From Reichenbachiella faecimaris (lineage in GTDB: Bacteria; Bacteroidota; Bacteroidia; Cytophagales; Cyclobacteriaceae), in assembly GCF_900176375.1 (NCBI RefSeq), contig NZ_FWYF01000005.1, positions 124,001 through 188,000 on the forward strand: a DNA stretch of 64,000 nt, read 5' to 3'. Below, one piece after another: positions 27,183 through 36,385 of the stretch (position 1 is the stretch's first letter; every line of letters begins with the position of its first letter). Position numbers and translations under genes: made by a program. The notes beneath the pieces are model-generated. The model worked only from the letters and a program-made list of their open reading frames with translations. It did no database searches and was not told where the DNA came from.

Positions 27183-28205
27183 GTGGCCGTTACCTATCAG
27201 GACATCCTCAATAATCTCAAGAACAACCAATATGCTCCTGTTTACTTTTTGCAGGGTGAGGAGTCTTTTTTTATAGATGAGGTGATCAAACATATCGAAA
27301 AACACGCCATGGAAGAGAGCTTACGTAGCTTTAATCAGGTAGTCGTGTATGGTAAAGATGCAGATATTCCAAACATACTAAATCATGCCAAAGGCTTCCC
27401 AATGATGGCCGAAAGAAAGGTTGTGATTGTGAAGGAAGCTCAAGAGATCGCCGGGTTTAGTAAAGAGGAGAATGAAAAGATGCTGCTCCACTATATGGAA
27501 AACCCTCAGCCTTCTACTGTATTGGTATTTGGCTACAAGTACAAAACACTTGATAAGAGAAAAAAACTAGGCAAGACCATAGATCAGAAAGCAGTTTTAA
27601 TGACCGCTACTAAGTTCTATGATAATCAAATTCCTTCCTGGGTAGAATCATTTGTCAAATCCAGAAACAGACAGATCGACCAGAAGGCACTACAGCTTAT
27701 CGTAGAGCATATTGGTAACAACTTGACTAGAATTGCCAATGAAATAGACAAAATGTTGATCAACATTGGGGAAGAGCCAAAAATTATGGCTGAGCATGTC
27801 TATAAAAACATTGGCATCAGCAAAGAGTACAATGTTTTTGAATTACAAAAAGCATTGTCATTCAGAAATGTAATGAAGGCTAATGAGATCATTACTTACT
27901 TCAAGTCTGACCCAAAGTCAAATCCTATCATTCCGATAGTCGCCAATTTGTTTTCCTTTTTCAATAAATTATTGTTGCTGCATCATGCGAAAGACAAGTC
28001 TGAAAAGCATTTGGCGTCGTTGTTGGGAGTGCATCCTTTTTTTGTCAAAGAATATATAATGGCAGCCAAGAATTACCCGTTAGCTAAAGTAGTTTCTAAT
28101 GTAAGACATCTGAAAATTGCTGATATGAAATCTAAAGGGATTGATTATCCAAGTCAGCCTGAAGGAGAGATCCTGAAGGAATTGATTTTTAATCTGATCC
28201 ATTGA
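27183..28205 (+). CDS. holA: DNA polymerase III subunit delta
   Basis: A 340-residue clamp-loader subunit. The N-terminal domain begins YAPVYFLQGEESFFIDEVIKH, with VVVYGKDADIPNIL and FPMMAERKVVIVKEA that are typical of HolA. The C-terminal collar region includes KEYNVFELQKAL and the short helix AKNYPLAK. It binds the beta clamp and opens it for loading by DnaX and HolB. The start is GTG 27183, which gives the normal N-terminus. It has its own 110-base upstream region. Confidence 0.95.
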   Translation: MAVTYQDILNNLKNNQYAPVYFLQGEESFFIDEVIKHIEKHAMEESLRSFNQVVVYGKDADIPNILNHAKGFPMMAERKVVIVKEAQEIAGFSKEENEKMLLHYMENPQPSTVLVFGYKYKTLDKRKKLGKTIDQKAVLMTATKFYDNQIPSWVESFVKSRNRQIDQKALQLIVEHIGNNLTRIANEIDKMLINIGEEPKIMAEHVYKNIGISKEYNVFELQKALSFRNVMKANEIITYFKSDPKSNPIIPIVANLFSFFNKLLLLHHAKDKSEKHLASLLGVHPFFVKEYIMAAKNYPLAKVVSNVRHLKIADMKSKGIDYPSQPEGEILKELIFNLIH

Positions 28206-28287
28206 AGACATTGAATTAATTTTAATACTTCCATCTTTTAGACGTTATACCTAAATCCACCTGTTAAAAGAACTAAAAAATTCCATT

Positions 28288-31260
28288 TTGAATTCATCTA
28301 ATCTTCAGCGACTCCATTTCGGTTTTTTCTTCGCATGTACAATATTTTTGTTAGGGGCAGTTGAATCAGTAGCTCAGCCCGTTTTGAATCTACAGGCTCG
28401 ATTTAATCACGCCAGAGACCTCTATGAAAGAGGTGCTTACAAGGCCGCCAGAGCTGAATTTTCAAATACATTAGAGGATCCCTACTTGGCTGAGTCCAAT
28501 TATTTCATGGCATCTTGTGCTATTCGTGCCGAACAGACGGATGGTGAGCAGTTGATGACCCAATTTGTGGATGCTTATCCTTATCATGTTTATGCACAAA
28601 GTGCCTATCTGGATATGGCTGATTTCTATTTTGGCAAAGGAAGATATAAGGAAGCACTTGATAACTATAATAAATCTGATGGCTACCTGAGTCCAGCAAT
28701 CATTTTCAACAAGGGCTATTGCCAGTTTCATTTGGATCAAAATGAAAAAGCGCTGGAGACTTTTAAAAAACTGGATGGGAGTTTTTCCCCTTATCAAAAT
28801 GATGCGGCCTACTTCAGGGGATATATCTACCATAGTCGTGAGGATTTCGAGACTTCATATACTTATTTGAAAGAGGCATTTGAATCTGAAAGGTATCGCA
28901 AACCTGCTATGGAACTGTTTGTCAGCACACTTTATCAAAATGGTGAATATCAGGAGGTGATCAACTTAGTTGAGACCGAATTGACTCCAGTAGACAATGG
29001 AGTGGTGTTGAATTTTTTGGCTGATTCACAGTATGCATTAGAAAAGTATAGATCTGCTGCTAGTAGCTACAAGGATTTATTCAAATCGTATGGTAAGCAC
29101 AGGAATGAAAGAAATTATTTTAGAGCAGGCTATAGCAGTTTCAAAATTGAAAACAAGGATGATGCGATTGAGTATCTGAAAAGGTCTGCTGTAGCTGACG
29201 ATAGCGTGGGGGCCTATGCCTCGTATTACCTAGGGGTGATTTACACTGAGCATAAGAATTGGCCATTTGCCATTACATCATTTGAGAATACGGCCAAGTA
29301 TCCTACAGTCATTAGAGAAGATGCTTTATATCATCAGGCTCGTAGCCAAATGGAAGTGCCTAATTATCAGCGATCGATCGAAATATTGAATGAATACATG
29401 ACGAGTTATAAAGCAGGTAGATTTTATACTGAAGTAAAGGAAATGTTGGGTGCCGCTTATGCACAGACCAACAACTATGATTTAGCGATCAGACATATAG
29501 AAGAGCTTGATCGATTGACTCCTCAGCTGAAGGAAACCTATCAAAGAGTGTCCTTTCTCAAAGGAGTGGCCTTGTTTAATGATAAGAAGTTCAATTTGGC
29601 GTCGGAGGTTTTTCAAAAGTCATTGATTCATGACGTAGATGCCGGAATCACTCAACAAACATATTATTGGGTTGGAGAAGCCAAATCATTGCTTGACCAG
29701 CATGATGAAGCCCTATTTTATTACAAAAGTGTAAACCGTGTGCCTAGCATTGAGGTTTATCTAAAAGCTATTTATGGTAAAGCCTATGCACAGTACAATC
29801 TCAAAGATTACGTGAATGCAGCACAGTCTTTCAAGCAATTTGAATCCCAGTATTCGTCTGATTTGAATAAAAAGTACCTGGCGGATGCTTTGCTAAGAAT
29901 GGGAGATTGCCAGTTTGCATTGAAAGAATACCAGAAAGGAATTGATTATTATGCGAAAGCAGAAAAAGCAGGGAATAAAAACAAAGACCACATCTACTTT
30001 CAAATAGGCTTGCTCAACAGATATTTGGATAAGGATGCCATGGCTAAGCAATATTTCAATCGATTGATCAAAGAATTGCCAGAATCACAAAAGGCGGATC
30101 ACGCTTATTTTCAAATCGCTCAAATCGATTTTGAAGAAGGAAAAAGCAAGCAGTCAATGGAGGCTTATCGAATGTTTATAATCAAATACCCATCTAGTAG
30201 CTTCATTCCATTTGCTTTGCTGAATCAGGCAGTTGCCTTTGACAATGAGGGGCAATCTGAGTCAAGCATTTCAAACTACAAGGAAATTTTAGATCGATTC
30301 CCAAGACATCAAACGGCCAATAGCGCACTGTTGGGTCTGCAGGATAAGAATGCGAATGGACAATTTGATGAGTTTGACGAATACTTGCGTAAATACAAGC
30401 AAGCCAATCCGAATAGTGAAGCATTGGAAAATATAGAATTCGAATCTGCAAGAGCAAATTATTATAGCCAAAAGTATGAATTGGCCATTCGCGCCTTGGA
30501 AGATTTTGTTCTGTCCTATCCTAAGAGTAGTTTGATCCAGGAATCTCAGTATTTAATAGCAGATGCCTATTTTAGGCAAGGTCATTTAGATAAATCATTG
30601 CAGTATTTTAGAAAAGTAGAAAATGATCAGGATTTTTCGAAGTACTCGAAAGTTCTGTATCGACTGGCTGATATAGAGAGTATGGAAGGTAATCTGGAGA
30701 AAAGTAATGCTTATTACTATCAACTGGCTCAGGTGTCACGTTCATCCAGAAATGTGATCAATGTCCATACAGGACTAATGGAAAATTACTTTAAGGACGC
30801 TCAATACGACTCTGCCATTCATCATGGTAATGCATTGTTGGATAACCCTCGGACAGGTGTACTGGCAAGTGCTCAGGCCAATTTGATTATAGGCAAATCG
30901 CTATACGAAAACGATAAGTTGGAATCTGCACTACAGAACTTACTGCCATTGGTGAGTAACTCACCAGATGAAAGAGGAGCAGAGGCTTATTATTACATCA
31001 GTAAAATTTATTATGATCAGGCCAAATATGACCGTGCGCTAGAAAGTCTTTTTGTGTTGACAAATAATTTTCAGAATTATGACCTTTGGTTGAATCAGGC
31101 ATATCTACTCATGGCGGATATTTATATAGAAACCAACGAGTTGTTTCAGGCCAAGGCAACACTCAACTCACTGATTGATAATTCTTCTTTGGATGAAGTA
31201 GTGGCAGTGGCCAAAATGAAACTGAAGCAAATAGAAGAGACCGTTGACTCAAATGAATAA
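28288..31260 (+). CDS. Exported tetratricopeptide-repeat protein
   Basis: A 990-residue protein with a signal peptide (residues about 1-29, ending ESVAQP) and TPR-like helical pairs over its whole length, for example ARDLYERGAYKAARAEF, AIIFNKGYCQFHLDQNEKAL, YYLGVIYTEHKNWPFAI and YYYISKIYYDQAKYDRALE. The start is TTG 28288. The stop overlaps the start of an outer-membrane barrel gene, so the two are translationally coupled. The most likely role is as a periplasmic scaffold working with that barrel; such a pair is common in Bacteroidota, but the pathway is not known. Confidence 0.88.
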   Translation: MNSSNLQRLHFGFFFACTIFLLGAVESVAQPVLNLQARFNHARDLYERGAYKAARAEFSNTLEDPYLAESNYFMASCAIRAEQTDGEQLMTQFVDAYPYHVYAQSAYLDMADFYFGKGRYKEALDNYNKSDGYLSPAIIFNKGYCQFHLDQNEKALETFKKLDGSFSPYQNDAAYFRGYIYHSREDFETSYTYLKEAFESERYRKPAMELFVSTLYQNGEYQEVINLVETELTPVDNGVVLNFLADSQYALEKYRSAASSYKDLFKSYGKHRNERNYFRAGYSSFKIENKDDAIEYLKRSAVADDSVGAYASYYLGVIYTEHKNWPFAITSFENTAKYPTVIREDALYHQARSQMEVPNYQRSIEILNEYMTSYKAGRFYTEVKEMLGAAYAQTNNYDLAIRHIEELDRLTPQLKETYQRVSFLKGVALFNDKKFNLASEVFQKSLIHDVDAGITQQTYYWVGEAKSLLDQHDEALFYYKSVNRVPSIEVYLKAIYGKAYAQYNLKDYVNAAQSFKQFESQYSSDLNKKYLADALLRMGDCQFALKEYQKGIDYYAKAEKAGNKNKDHIYFQIGLLNRYLDKDAMAKQYFNRLIKELPESQKADHAYFQIAQIDFEEGKSKQSMEAYRMFIIKYPSSSFIPFALLNQAVAFDNEGQSESSISNYKEILDRFPRHQTANSALLGLQDKNANGQFDEFDEYLRKYKQANPNSEALENIEFESARANYYSQKYELAIRALEDFVLSYPKSSLIQESQYLIADAYFRQGHLDKSLQYFRKVENDQDFSKYSKVLYRLADIESMEGNLEKSNAYYYQLAQVSRSSRNVINVHTGLMENYFKDAQYDSAIHHGNALLDNPRTGVLASAQANLIIGKSLYENDKLESALQNLLPLVSNSPDERGAEAYYYISKIYYDQAKYDRALESLFVLTNNFQNYDLWLNQAYLLMADIYIETNELFQAKATLNSLIDNSSLDEVVAVAKMKLKQIEETVDSNE

Positions 31261-32923
31261 GAAAAGAAAAATGAAAATTGGACTTCGAAATGTGGTAGTT
31301 GTTTGGGGAATGCTTTTGCTTGGTTTTTCAGCACTGGCACAAACAGACTATAATGTAGACGGTGAGGTACAAGACGCTGAGATTATTATCGAAAAGGAAC
31401 GAAAGATAGAACTCAATAAAGAGTACAAATTGTATGAGTTTATAAAATGGAAACCAGAACGAACCACACCAGCAAGCAAGCCCAGTGAGTTTAAGTGGTA
31501 TGTTTATGATGTCGCCAATGAACCCATGCAATTCGAGCCTGCAAAAGCCACAATTAAGCAAAAGGACAGGAGCTATCAGCACTATGGGAAGGCTGGGTTC
31601 GGTAATTATGCTTCACCCATCTTAGACGTGAGTTTGACATCAGTTGATGATCCCAATCAAATGGTAGGGATAAACATCAAGCATGAATCATTTGAGACAG
31701 GAGCTGTGGATGATGATAATAGTGGAGCAGCTGCTACAGAAGTGAATTTATATGGTGTCCTGCTACGTGAAACAATCAAACTAGAGTCAGCTCTGAACTA
31801 TAGTTTGGAGAAGAATTATTATTACGGTTATCCTGCTGGCACTGCTGTGAATAAAGGAGACATCAAGCATAGTGGGAATTTTTTGAATTTCAATCTTGAA
31901 GGTTCTGACAGTAGGCTTGATGATGTATGGGGAGTCAAAGCAGGCTTCAATTTCCGTCATTACAGTGATAACTTTAATGCCAATGAAAATACTTTCTCTT
32001 TTGATATAAGCGGAAGCTATACCGAAAACATTTTTTTGGAAACAGAAGTAAGACTCTCGCAATACAAGGATACAGGAATTGACGAGTCCAGATCTTACTT
32101 CAGACTCAATCCATACTATAGATTGCGCATTGATGAGTTGAAGTTAGATGTCGGGTTGTCTTTTAGTATTCAGAATGATGACTTGCCTGATCTAAGCTCT
32201 AACAAAATATTCCCTTACGCAAGAGCAAGTTATCCACTCACGCCAGATTATACAGTTTTTGCCCAGCTGGACGGAGGGTATACTTTCAATTCGCTGTATG
32301 ACTTTGCTTCAGAAGTTGGTGTGCTGAATCAATCTGTAGGTGTGGCTAATTCAGAACGGTTATTTGATCTGTCAGGAGGAATTGCTGGTAATCCAATGGA
32401 AAAACTCAGTTTAGAAGCTTGTGTTAGTTTTCAGTCCGTAAAATATTTGCCAATTATGGTGAATAGCATTGCAGATCTATCAAGAATAGACATGTCATTT
32501 GAGCAGGAAGTATCTAATATTCTCACATTTGGTGCAACTGGCCAGTATGAAATCAATGAATCTCACGAGGTTTCTGTAGGATTAAATCTATACAGTTATC
32601 ATTCTAAGGGATATGATCAAATATATCATCGTCCAACATCAGTAATCCAGATTTCGGGTGATCATCAATTTGTCCCAAAACTAAACGTAAATTGGAATTT
32701 TACTTTTATGCGTGGAATTGTAGGATTGGATCAAAATTTGACTGATTTTGATGTGAAATTGGATGCTATTTCAAAATTAGATGTATCACTGCATTATCAA
32801 CTGAAGGAAGCTTGGGGGATATTCTTATCTGGTGAGAATCTGATCAACAAAAACTATTCGAGATATCTCTACTATCCTCAGCGTGGGATTCAGATCAAAG
32901 CAGGGGTAACTTTCAGACTCTGA
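31253..32923 (+). CDS. Outer-membrane beta-barrel protein (TonB-receptor-like, no plug)
   Basis: A 556-residue protein with signal peptide (about 1-30, GMLLLGFSALAQ). The mature part is a series of alternating hydrophobic strands, for example LDVSLTSVDDP, VWGVKAGFNFRHY and SVGLNLYSYHS, and ends RGIQIKAGVTFRL. That end is a barrel-closing strand with Arg-Leu instead of a final Phe. No plug domain is visible, so it is a barrel-only relative of TonB-dependent receptors. I chose ATG 31253, which overlaps the stop of the TPR gene; ATG 31271 is the alternative. Function with the TPR protein is unknown. Confidence 0.8.
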   Translation: MNKKRKMKIGLRNVVVVWGMLLLGFSALAQTDYNVDGEVQDAEIIIEKERKIELNKEYKLYEFIKWKPERTTPASKPSEFKWYVYDVANEPMQFEPAKATIKQKDRSYQHYGKAGFGNYASPILDVSLTSVDDPNQMVGINIKHESFETGAVDDDNSGAAATEVNLYGVLLRETIKLESALNYSLEKNYYYGYPAGTAVNKGDIKHSGNFLNFNLEGSDSRLDDVWGVKAGFNFRHYSDNFNANENTFSFDISGSYTENIFLETEVRLSQYKDTGIDESRSYFRLNPYYRLRIDELKLDVGLSFSIQNDDLPDLSSNKIFPYARASYPLTPDYTVFAQLDGGYTFNSLYDFASEVGVLNQSVGVANSERLFDLSGGIAGNPMEKLSLEACVSFQSVKYLPIMVNSIADLSRIDMSFEQEVSNILTFGATGQYEINESHEVSVGLNLYSYHSKGYDQIYHRPTSVIQISGDHQFVPKLNVNWNFTFMRGIVGLDQNLTDFDVKLDAISKLDVSLHYQLKEAWGIFLSGENLINKNYSRYLYYPQRGIQIKAGVTFRL

Positions 32924-32953
32924 TTTTTAGCAGGTTCTTAGCTGCTCTTTTGC

Positions 32954-32985
32954 TTGACTTTTGCTAGCTTTTTTAGTTAATTGTG
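32954..32985 (+). promoter_or_regulatory. Candidate promoter of exported small protein
   Basis: TTG (32954-32956) is followed after 21 bases by TAATTGTG (32978-32985), seven of eight matches to TAnnTTTG. The start of transcription would lie about 16 bases before ATG 33008. Tentative. Confidence 0.3.
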
Positions 32986-33007
32986 TCATCAGCAATTAGG
33001 GAAAGTT

Positions 33008-33547
33008 ATGAAAAAAGGGTTATTCACTATAGTGAACTGTTTCATTGGGCTTGTACTTTTTGCCCAAGACTTCACTGATAACGGTAAAAATCTTAGTACC
33101 GTTTGTCCTGCAGAATCTTGTATTCACATTTCATTTAATTCTACTATCTATTTTCCTTTTGAAGAAGACAGAGTATGGGAAATCAGGAATATGGAAGTAG
33201 CCACTAAATTCAATGGGAATTTCTTGGCTACAGGTGATTTGTATGTTTATGGTAAAGATACAGCTGCTATTCTTAGTTTAGATTTAGTTTTCTATGCTGA
33301 TGACGATTCAGAAGTGTATCGCATGTCCAAATCGGATTTTGAATTTTATAATGAACCCGCATCTGCAGAGCCCATCATTTTTGTTGGCAAGATGAGCCAA
33401 GAAGAGGCAGAGCTCGTAAGGTATGTAGATTTGGAAATCAAGGATAGTAAAAGATTGCCATATTATGAGATAGATTCAGATTGCTACCATGCCTGTAAGG
33501 AGCATAAACTGAAAGAAGCCATTAAGGATTTTAAAAAATCTAAATAA
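33008..33547 (+). CDS. Exported protein of unknown function
   Basis: A 179-residue protein with signal peptide (MKKGLFTIVNCFIGLVLFAQ). I chose ATG 33008 because AGGGAAAG precedes it; an earlier GTG would disrupt the signal peptide. The mature part has two cysteines early (CPAESC) and two near the end (CYHAC), which may form disulfides. A strand-rich centre (VWEIRNMEVATKF, LDLVFYADDDSEVYRM) and a lysine-rich tail follow. I do not recognise the family. It ends one base before the convergent ABC exporter gene. Confidence 0.7.
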   Translation: MKKGLFTIVNCFIGLVLFAQDFTDNGKNLSTVCPAESCIHISFNSTIYFPFEEDRVWEIRNMEVATKFNGNFLATGDLYVYGKDTAAILSLDLVFYADDDSEVYRMSKSDFEFYNEPASAEPIIFVGKMSQEEAELVRYVDLEIKDSKRLPYYEIDSDCYHACKEHKLKEAIKDFKKSK

Positions 33548-33548
33548 G

Positions 33549-35285
33549 TTAGATTCTAGCCTGATAGGTATAGAGATCATAGTATCTGCCTTCTTTTGCA
33601 ATCAATTTATCATGGGTTCCAGATTCGGCAATCTGACCTTGCTCTATTACTAAGATTTGATCTGCTTGTTTGATCGTACTCAATCTGTGAGCGATTACAA
33701 ATGTGGTTCTTCCTTTCATTAATGTTTTTAAACTTTCTTGAATGAAGGACTCGCTTTCAGTATCCAAATTGGAAGTGGCTTCATCCAGTATCAATACCCT
33801 TGGGTCAGCAAGTACTGCTCTGGCTATCGCAATTCTTTGACGCTGACCACCTGATAACTTGACTCCGCGCTCACCAATCAAAGTATCTAACCCATCTTCA
33901 AATCGATCAGTAAATTCCTGTACATGTGCGGCTTTGACGGCTTGTAGCAATTGTTCTTCTGTGGCGTCAGGGCGAGGGAATAATATATTCTGACGAATGG
34001 TTCCTTCAAACAAAAAATCATCTTGAAGTACAACACCGAGTTGGTTTCTATAGCTGTTGAGTGTGACTGTAGATAAGTCTACATCATCGACCAGGATTTT
34101 TCCAGACTGTGGACTGATGAAGGAGGCCACTAGCCCGGCAATAGTCGATTTTCCAGACCCAGATGTGCCAACTAGCGCTGTCACCGAGCCTGGCTCAGCT
34201 TTGAAGGATATTTCTTTGATTACATTTTTTTCTTCATCATAAGCGAAACTTACTTGGTCAAAAGTAACAGAACCATTAATTCTTTCCATTTCACTCACGC
34301 GATTTGGGTTTTCGGATTCAGTCGCCATGGACATGATTTCCTCTGTACGGTCTAGTCCGGCAAATGCCTCTGTCATTTGACTGCCTATGTTACTCATCTG
34401 CACAATTGGAGCGATCATAAATCCCAGGTATAGAGTGAAAGATAAAAATTCTCCAAAAGTCAAATCATCATTGATAATCATGTATCCACCAATACCCATA
34501 ATACCCGCAGTTGCCAATCCTAAAAGGAAGGTGGCCGAACTTGTCACTAAGGCAGTAGATGTCAAGCTCTTTTTTACATTTTCGTATAAACGAAGCGCAC
34601 CTGATTCAAAGGTCTCTATTTCCTGCTCTTCTGCATTGAAGCCTTTGATGACTCTAATACCGTTCAGTGTCTCAGTGAGACGGCCTGTTACTTCAGCATT
34701 GATTTTACCTCGGTTTCTGAATATGGGTCGGATATAGCCAAACGCCTTCAGGGAGATCACACCAAAAATGATCACAGGTACTAAAACATAGAGTGTCATC
34801 AATGGACTAATTCTTATTAATAGTATTAAAGACAAAATAGCTGCCAGAGAGCCACCAAACAATTGTACCAGACCAGTACCAACCAAATTCCGAACACCTT
34901 CCACATCACTCATGATTCGAGAGACCAGCGATCCGCTCTTGTTTTCATCAAAGAAGTTGATCGGAAGCTGAATGATTTGTTTTTGGACCTTTACCCGTAA
35001 TTGAGCAATCAAGTGCTGAGCTTCTACACTGAGAAGTCTGGTCAAAGCAAAACTGGTAGTAGCTTGTATGACAATGGCTCCAACAACTACGGCGAGCAAG
35101 GTTTTGAGCATTTCAAAATCCTTGTTGCTGATGACATCATCTATAAGAATCTGACTGGCCCAAGGTAATACCAAACTAGCCAGTCTGCTTACAATGATTA
35201 ATACCAGACCAATTAGTAATAAATTTTTCCTTGGAAGAACAATGGTTTTGAAAACGTGGCCTAAAGAGGCTTTAGATTTACTCAT
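33549..35285 (-). CDS. ABC exporter, fused membrane and ATPase domains (MsbA-like)
   Basis: A 578-residue half-transporter that works as a homodimer. The membrane domain (about 1-320) has six helices, from LLLIGLVLIIVSRLA onwards. The ATPase domain has Walker A GTSGSGKS, the Q-loop LGVVLQDDFLFEG, signature LSGGQRQRIA and Walker B VLILDEATSNLD. ATG 35285 fits the family N-terminus; a TTG four codons earlier is also open. MsbA-like exporters move lipids, LPS or drugs; the substrate is not shown. Upstream lies a 45-base palindrome followed by a T-run, which may control expression. Confidence 0.92.
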   Translation of the reverse strand: MSKSKASLGHVFKTIVLPRKNLLLIGLVLIIVSRLASLVLPWASQILIDDVISNKDFEMLKTLLAVVVGAIVIQATTSFALTRLLSVEAQHLIAQLRVKVQKQIIQLPINFFDENKSGSLVSRIMSDVEGVRNLVGTGLVQLFGGSLAAILSLILLIRISPLMTLYVLVPVIIFGVISLKAFGYIRPIFRNRGKINAEVTGRLTETLNGIRVIKGFNAEEQEIETFESGALRLYENVKKSLTSTALVTSSATFLLGLATAGIMGIGGYMIINDDLTFGEFLSFTLYLGFMIAPIVQMSNIGSQMTEAFAGLDRTEEIMSMATESENPNRVSEMERINGSVTFDQVSFAYDEEKNVIKEISFKAEPGSVTALVGTSGSGKSTIAGLVASFISPQSGKILVDDVDLSTVTLNSYRNQLGVVLQDDFLFEGTIRQNILFPRPDATEEQLLQAVKAAHVQEFTDRFEDGLDTLIGERGVKLSGGQRQRIAIARAVLADPRVLILDEATSNLDTESESFIQESLKTLMKGRTTFVIAHRLSTIKQADQILVIEQGQIAESGTHDKLIAKEGRYYDLYTYQARI

Positions 35286-35302
35286 AAGATGGGGCAATAA
35301 AA

Positions 35303-35347
35303 ATATTCTAATCTATTACGGCAATTTGCCAAAATAGATTAGAATAT
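35303..35347 (-). promoter_or_regulatory. 45-base palindrome with T-run in ABC exporter leader
   Basis: Positions 35303-35317 and 35333-35347 are perfect 15-base inverted repeats. After two mismatched pairs the inner bases 35320-35324 and 35326-35330 pair again around one central base. On the minus strand a run of T (TTTTTATT) follows, so RNA would form a long hairpin like an intrinsic terminator only 18 bases before the ABC exporter ATG. It is the end of the upstream transcript, an attenuator, or a repressor site. Confidence 0.75.
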
Positions 35348-35364
35348 CTGAGTAAGTCTGTTAG

Positions 35365-35392
35365 AAAATTTAATTCATGAGCATGAGTCCAA
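35365..35392 (-). promoter_or_regulatory. Candidate promoter of ABC exporter
   Basis: On the minus strand TTG (35390-35392) is followed after 17 bases by TAAATTTT (35365-35372), seven of eight matches to TAnnTTTG. If real, transcription starts just before the 45-base hairpin, which would then be in the leader. Confidence 0.3.
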
Positions 35393-35476
35393 CTGAAGCA
35401 TTGATCGTTTGACTGATAAGTTTTCGCCTCATAAAATTAGTCATGGATACTAGTAGGAGGTAAGTATCAGTGTTCT

Positions 35477-36349
35477 TTATTCTTCTATGACCACAGCCAT
35501 CCATTTTGAGTCTGGACTGATGGAAAGGCGCGAAGCTTCCGATAAGTTGAACGAATCCATGTTTGCAACTAGTTTCCAGCTTTGATCTGTCGTAGGGTTG
35601 AACTTGTAGATTTTTTGTTTGTTGCTTATAAATGCAGTACCATCTGGTGACCAGGTCATATCTTCAGCTTCCTTTATGCATTCAGTAATGTAGGTCACTT
35701 TGTCCGTAGAGGGATCGTAGCTGTTTACATACCAAATGTCATCTGACTCCTTATGGATAAAACTGATCGTTTTTTGGTTTGGTATTCGACTGAGTGATCT
35801 GCCTGGGTTCATCATGATGATTTTAAACTGAGCATTTCGTGTATTCCATTCCTGTAGGGAAGGGGGTGAGCCTAAAACGAATGAGAACACGGTTTTCTTA
35901 TCATACCAGCAGTAGTAGCCAATTTTTTGTTTAGAAGGGATGATTTTGGGTTCGCCACCTTTTAGTGGGTATTTAGCTAATACCTGACTTCCATCTTTAG
36001 CCAGAATTATAGCGGAAATATACTTGCCATCTGGTGTTGGTTTTGGAGAGAATTCACTGCCTGGAGTATTAGTTAGTCTTACTTTTTCTTTGGTAACAAA
36101 ATTGAACTTCACTATATCTGTTTGATTGTCAAACGTAGCGGCATACACCATCTCTTCACTATTTAGAAATGCAGGTTGATTGTCATAGCCTGGATTACTG
36201 GATATATTCGTTGGATTGGCTAGTTTGTATAAGCCATTTTCTTGTGAGAGTTCAAACAAATAGACCTCAGATGCTGACTGTGCTGATCCAGCTGAAAATT
36301 TGGCTAAAAGCATGATTACCAATAGTCTGGTGGCAATAATTCTACTCAT
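35477..36349 (-). CDS. Exported TolB-like beta-propeller protein
   Basis: A 290-residue protein with signal peptide (LLVIMLLAKFSAGSAQS). It contains WD40-like/PD40 blades: NTPGSEFSPKPTPDGKYISA, DMTWSPDGTAFIS and RLSISPDSKWMAVV, as in the TolB propeller. Such proteins bind partners or small ligands in the periplasm. No catalytic residues are visible. Its stop lies 192 bases before the ABC exporter gene, so it may belong to a separate transcript. Confidence 0.78.
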   Translation of the reverse strand: MSRIIATRLLVIMLLAKFSAGSAQSASEVYLFELSQENGLYKLANPTNISSNPGYDNQPAFLNSEEMVYAATFDNQTDIVKFNFVTKEKVRLTNTPGSEFSPKPTPDGKYISAIILAKDGSQVLAKYPLKGGEPKIIPSKQKIGYYCWYDKKTVFSFVLGSPPSLQEWNTRNAQFKIIMMNPGRSLSRIPNQKTISFIHKESDDIWYVNSYDPSTDKVTYITECIKEAEDMTWSPDGTAFISNKQKIYKFNPTTDQSWKLVANMDSFNLSEASRLSISPDSKWMAVVIEE

Positions 36350-36385
36350 AGATTAAAAGTACAAATATTATTTTGTTTTCAAATG

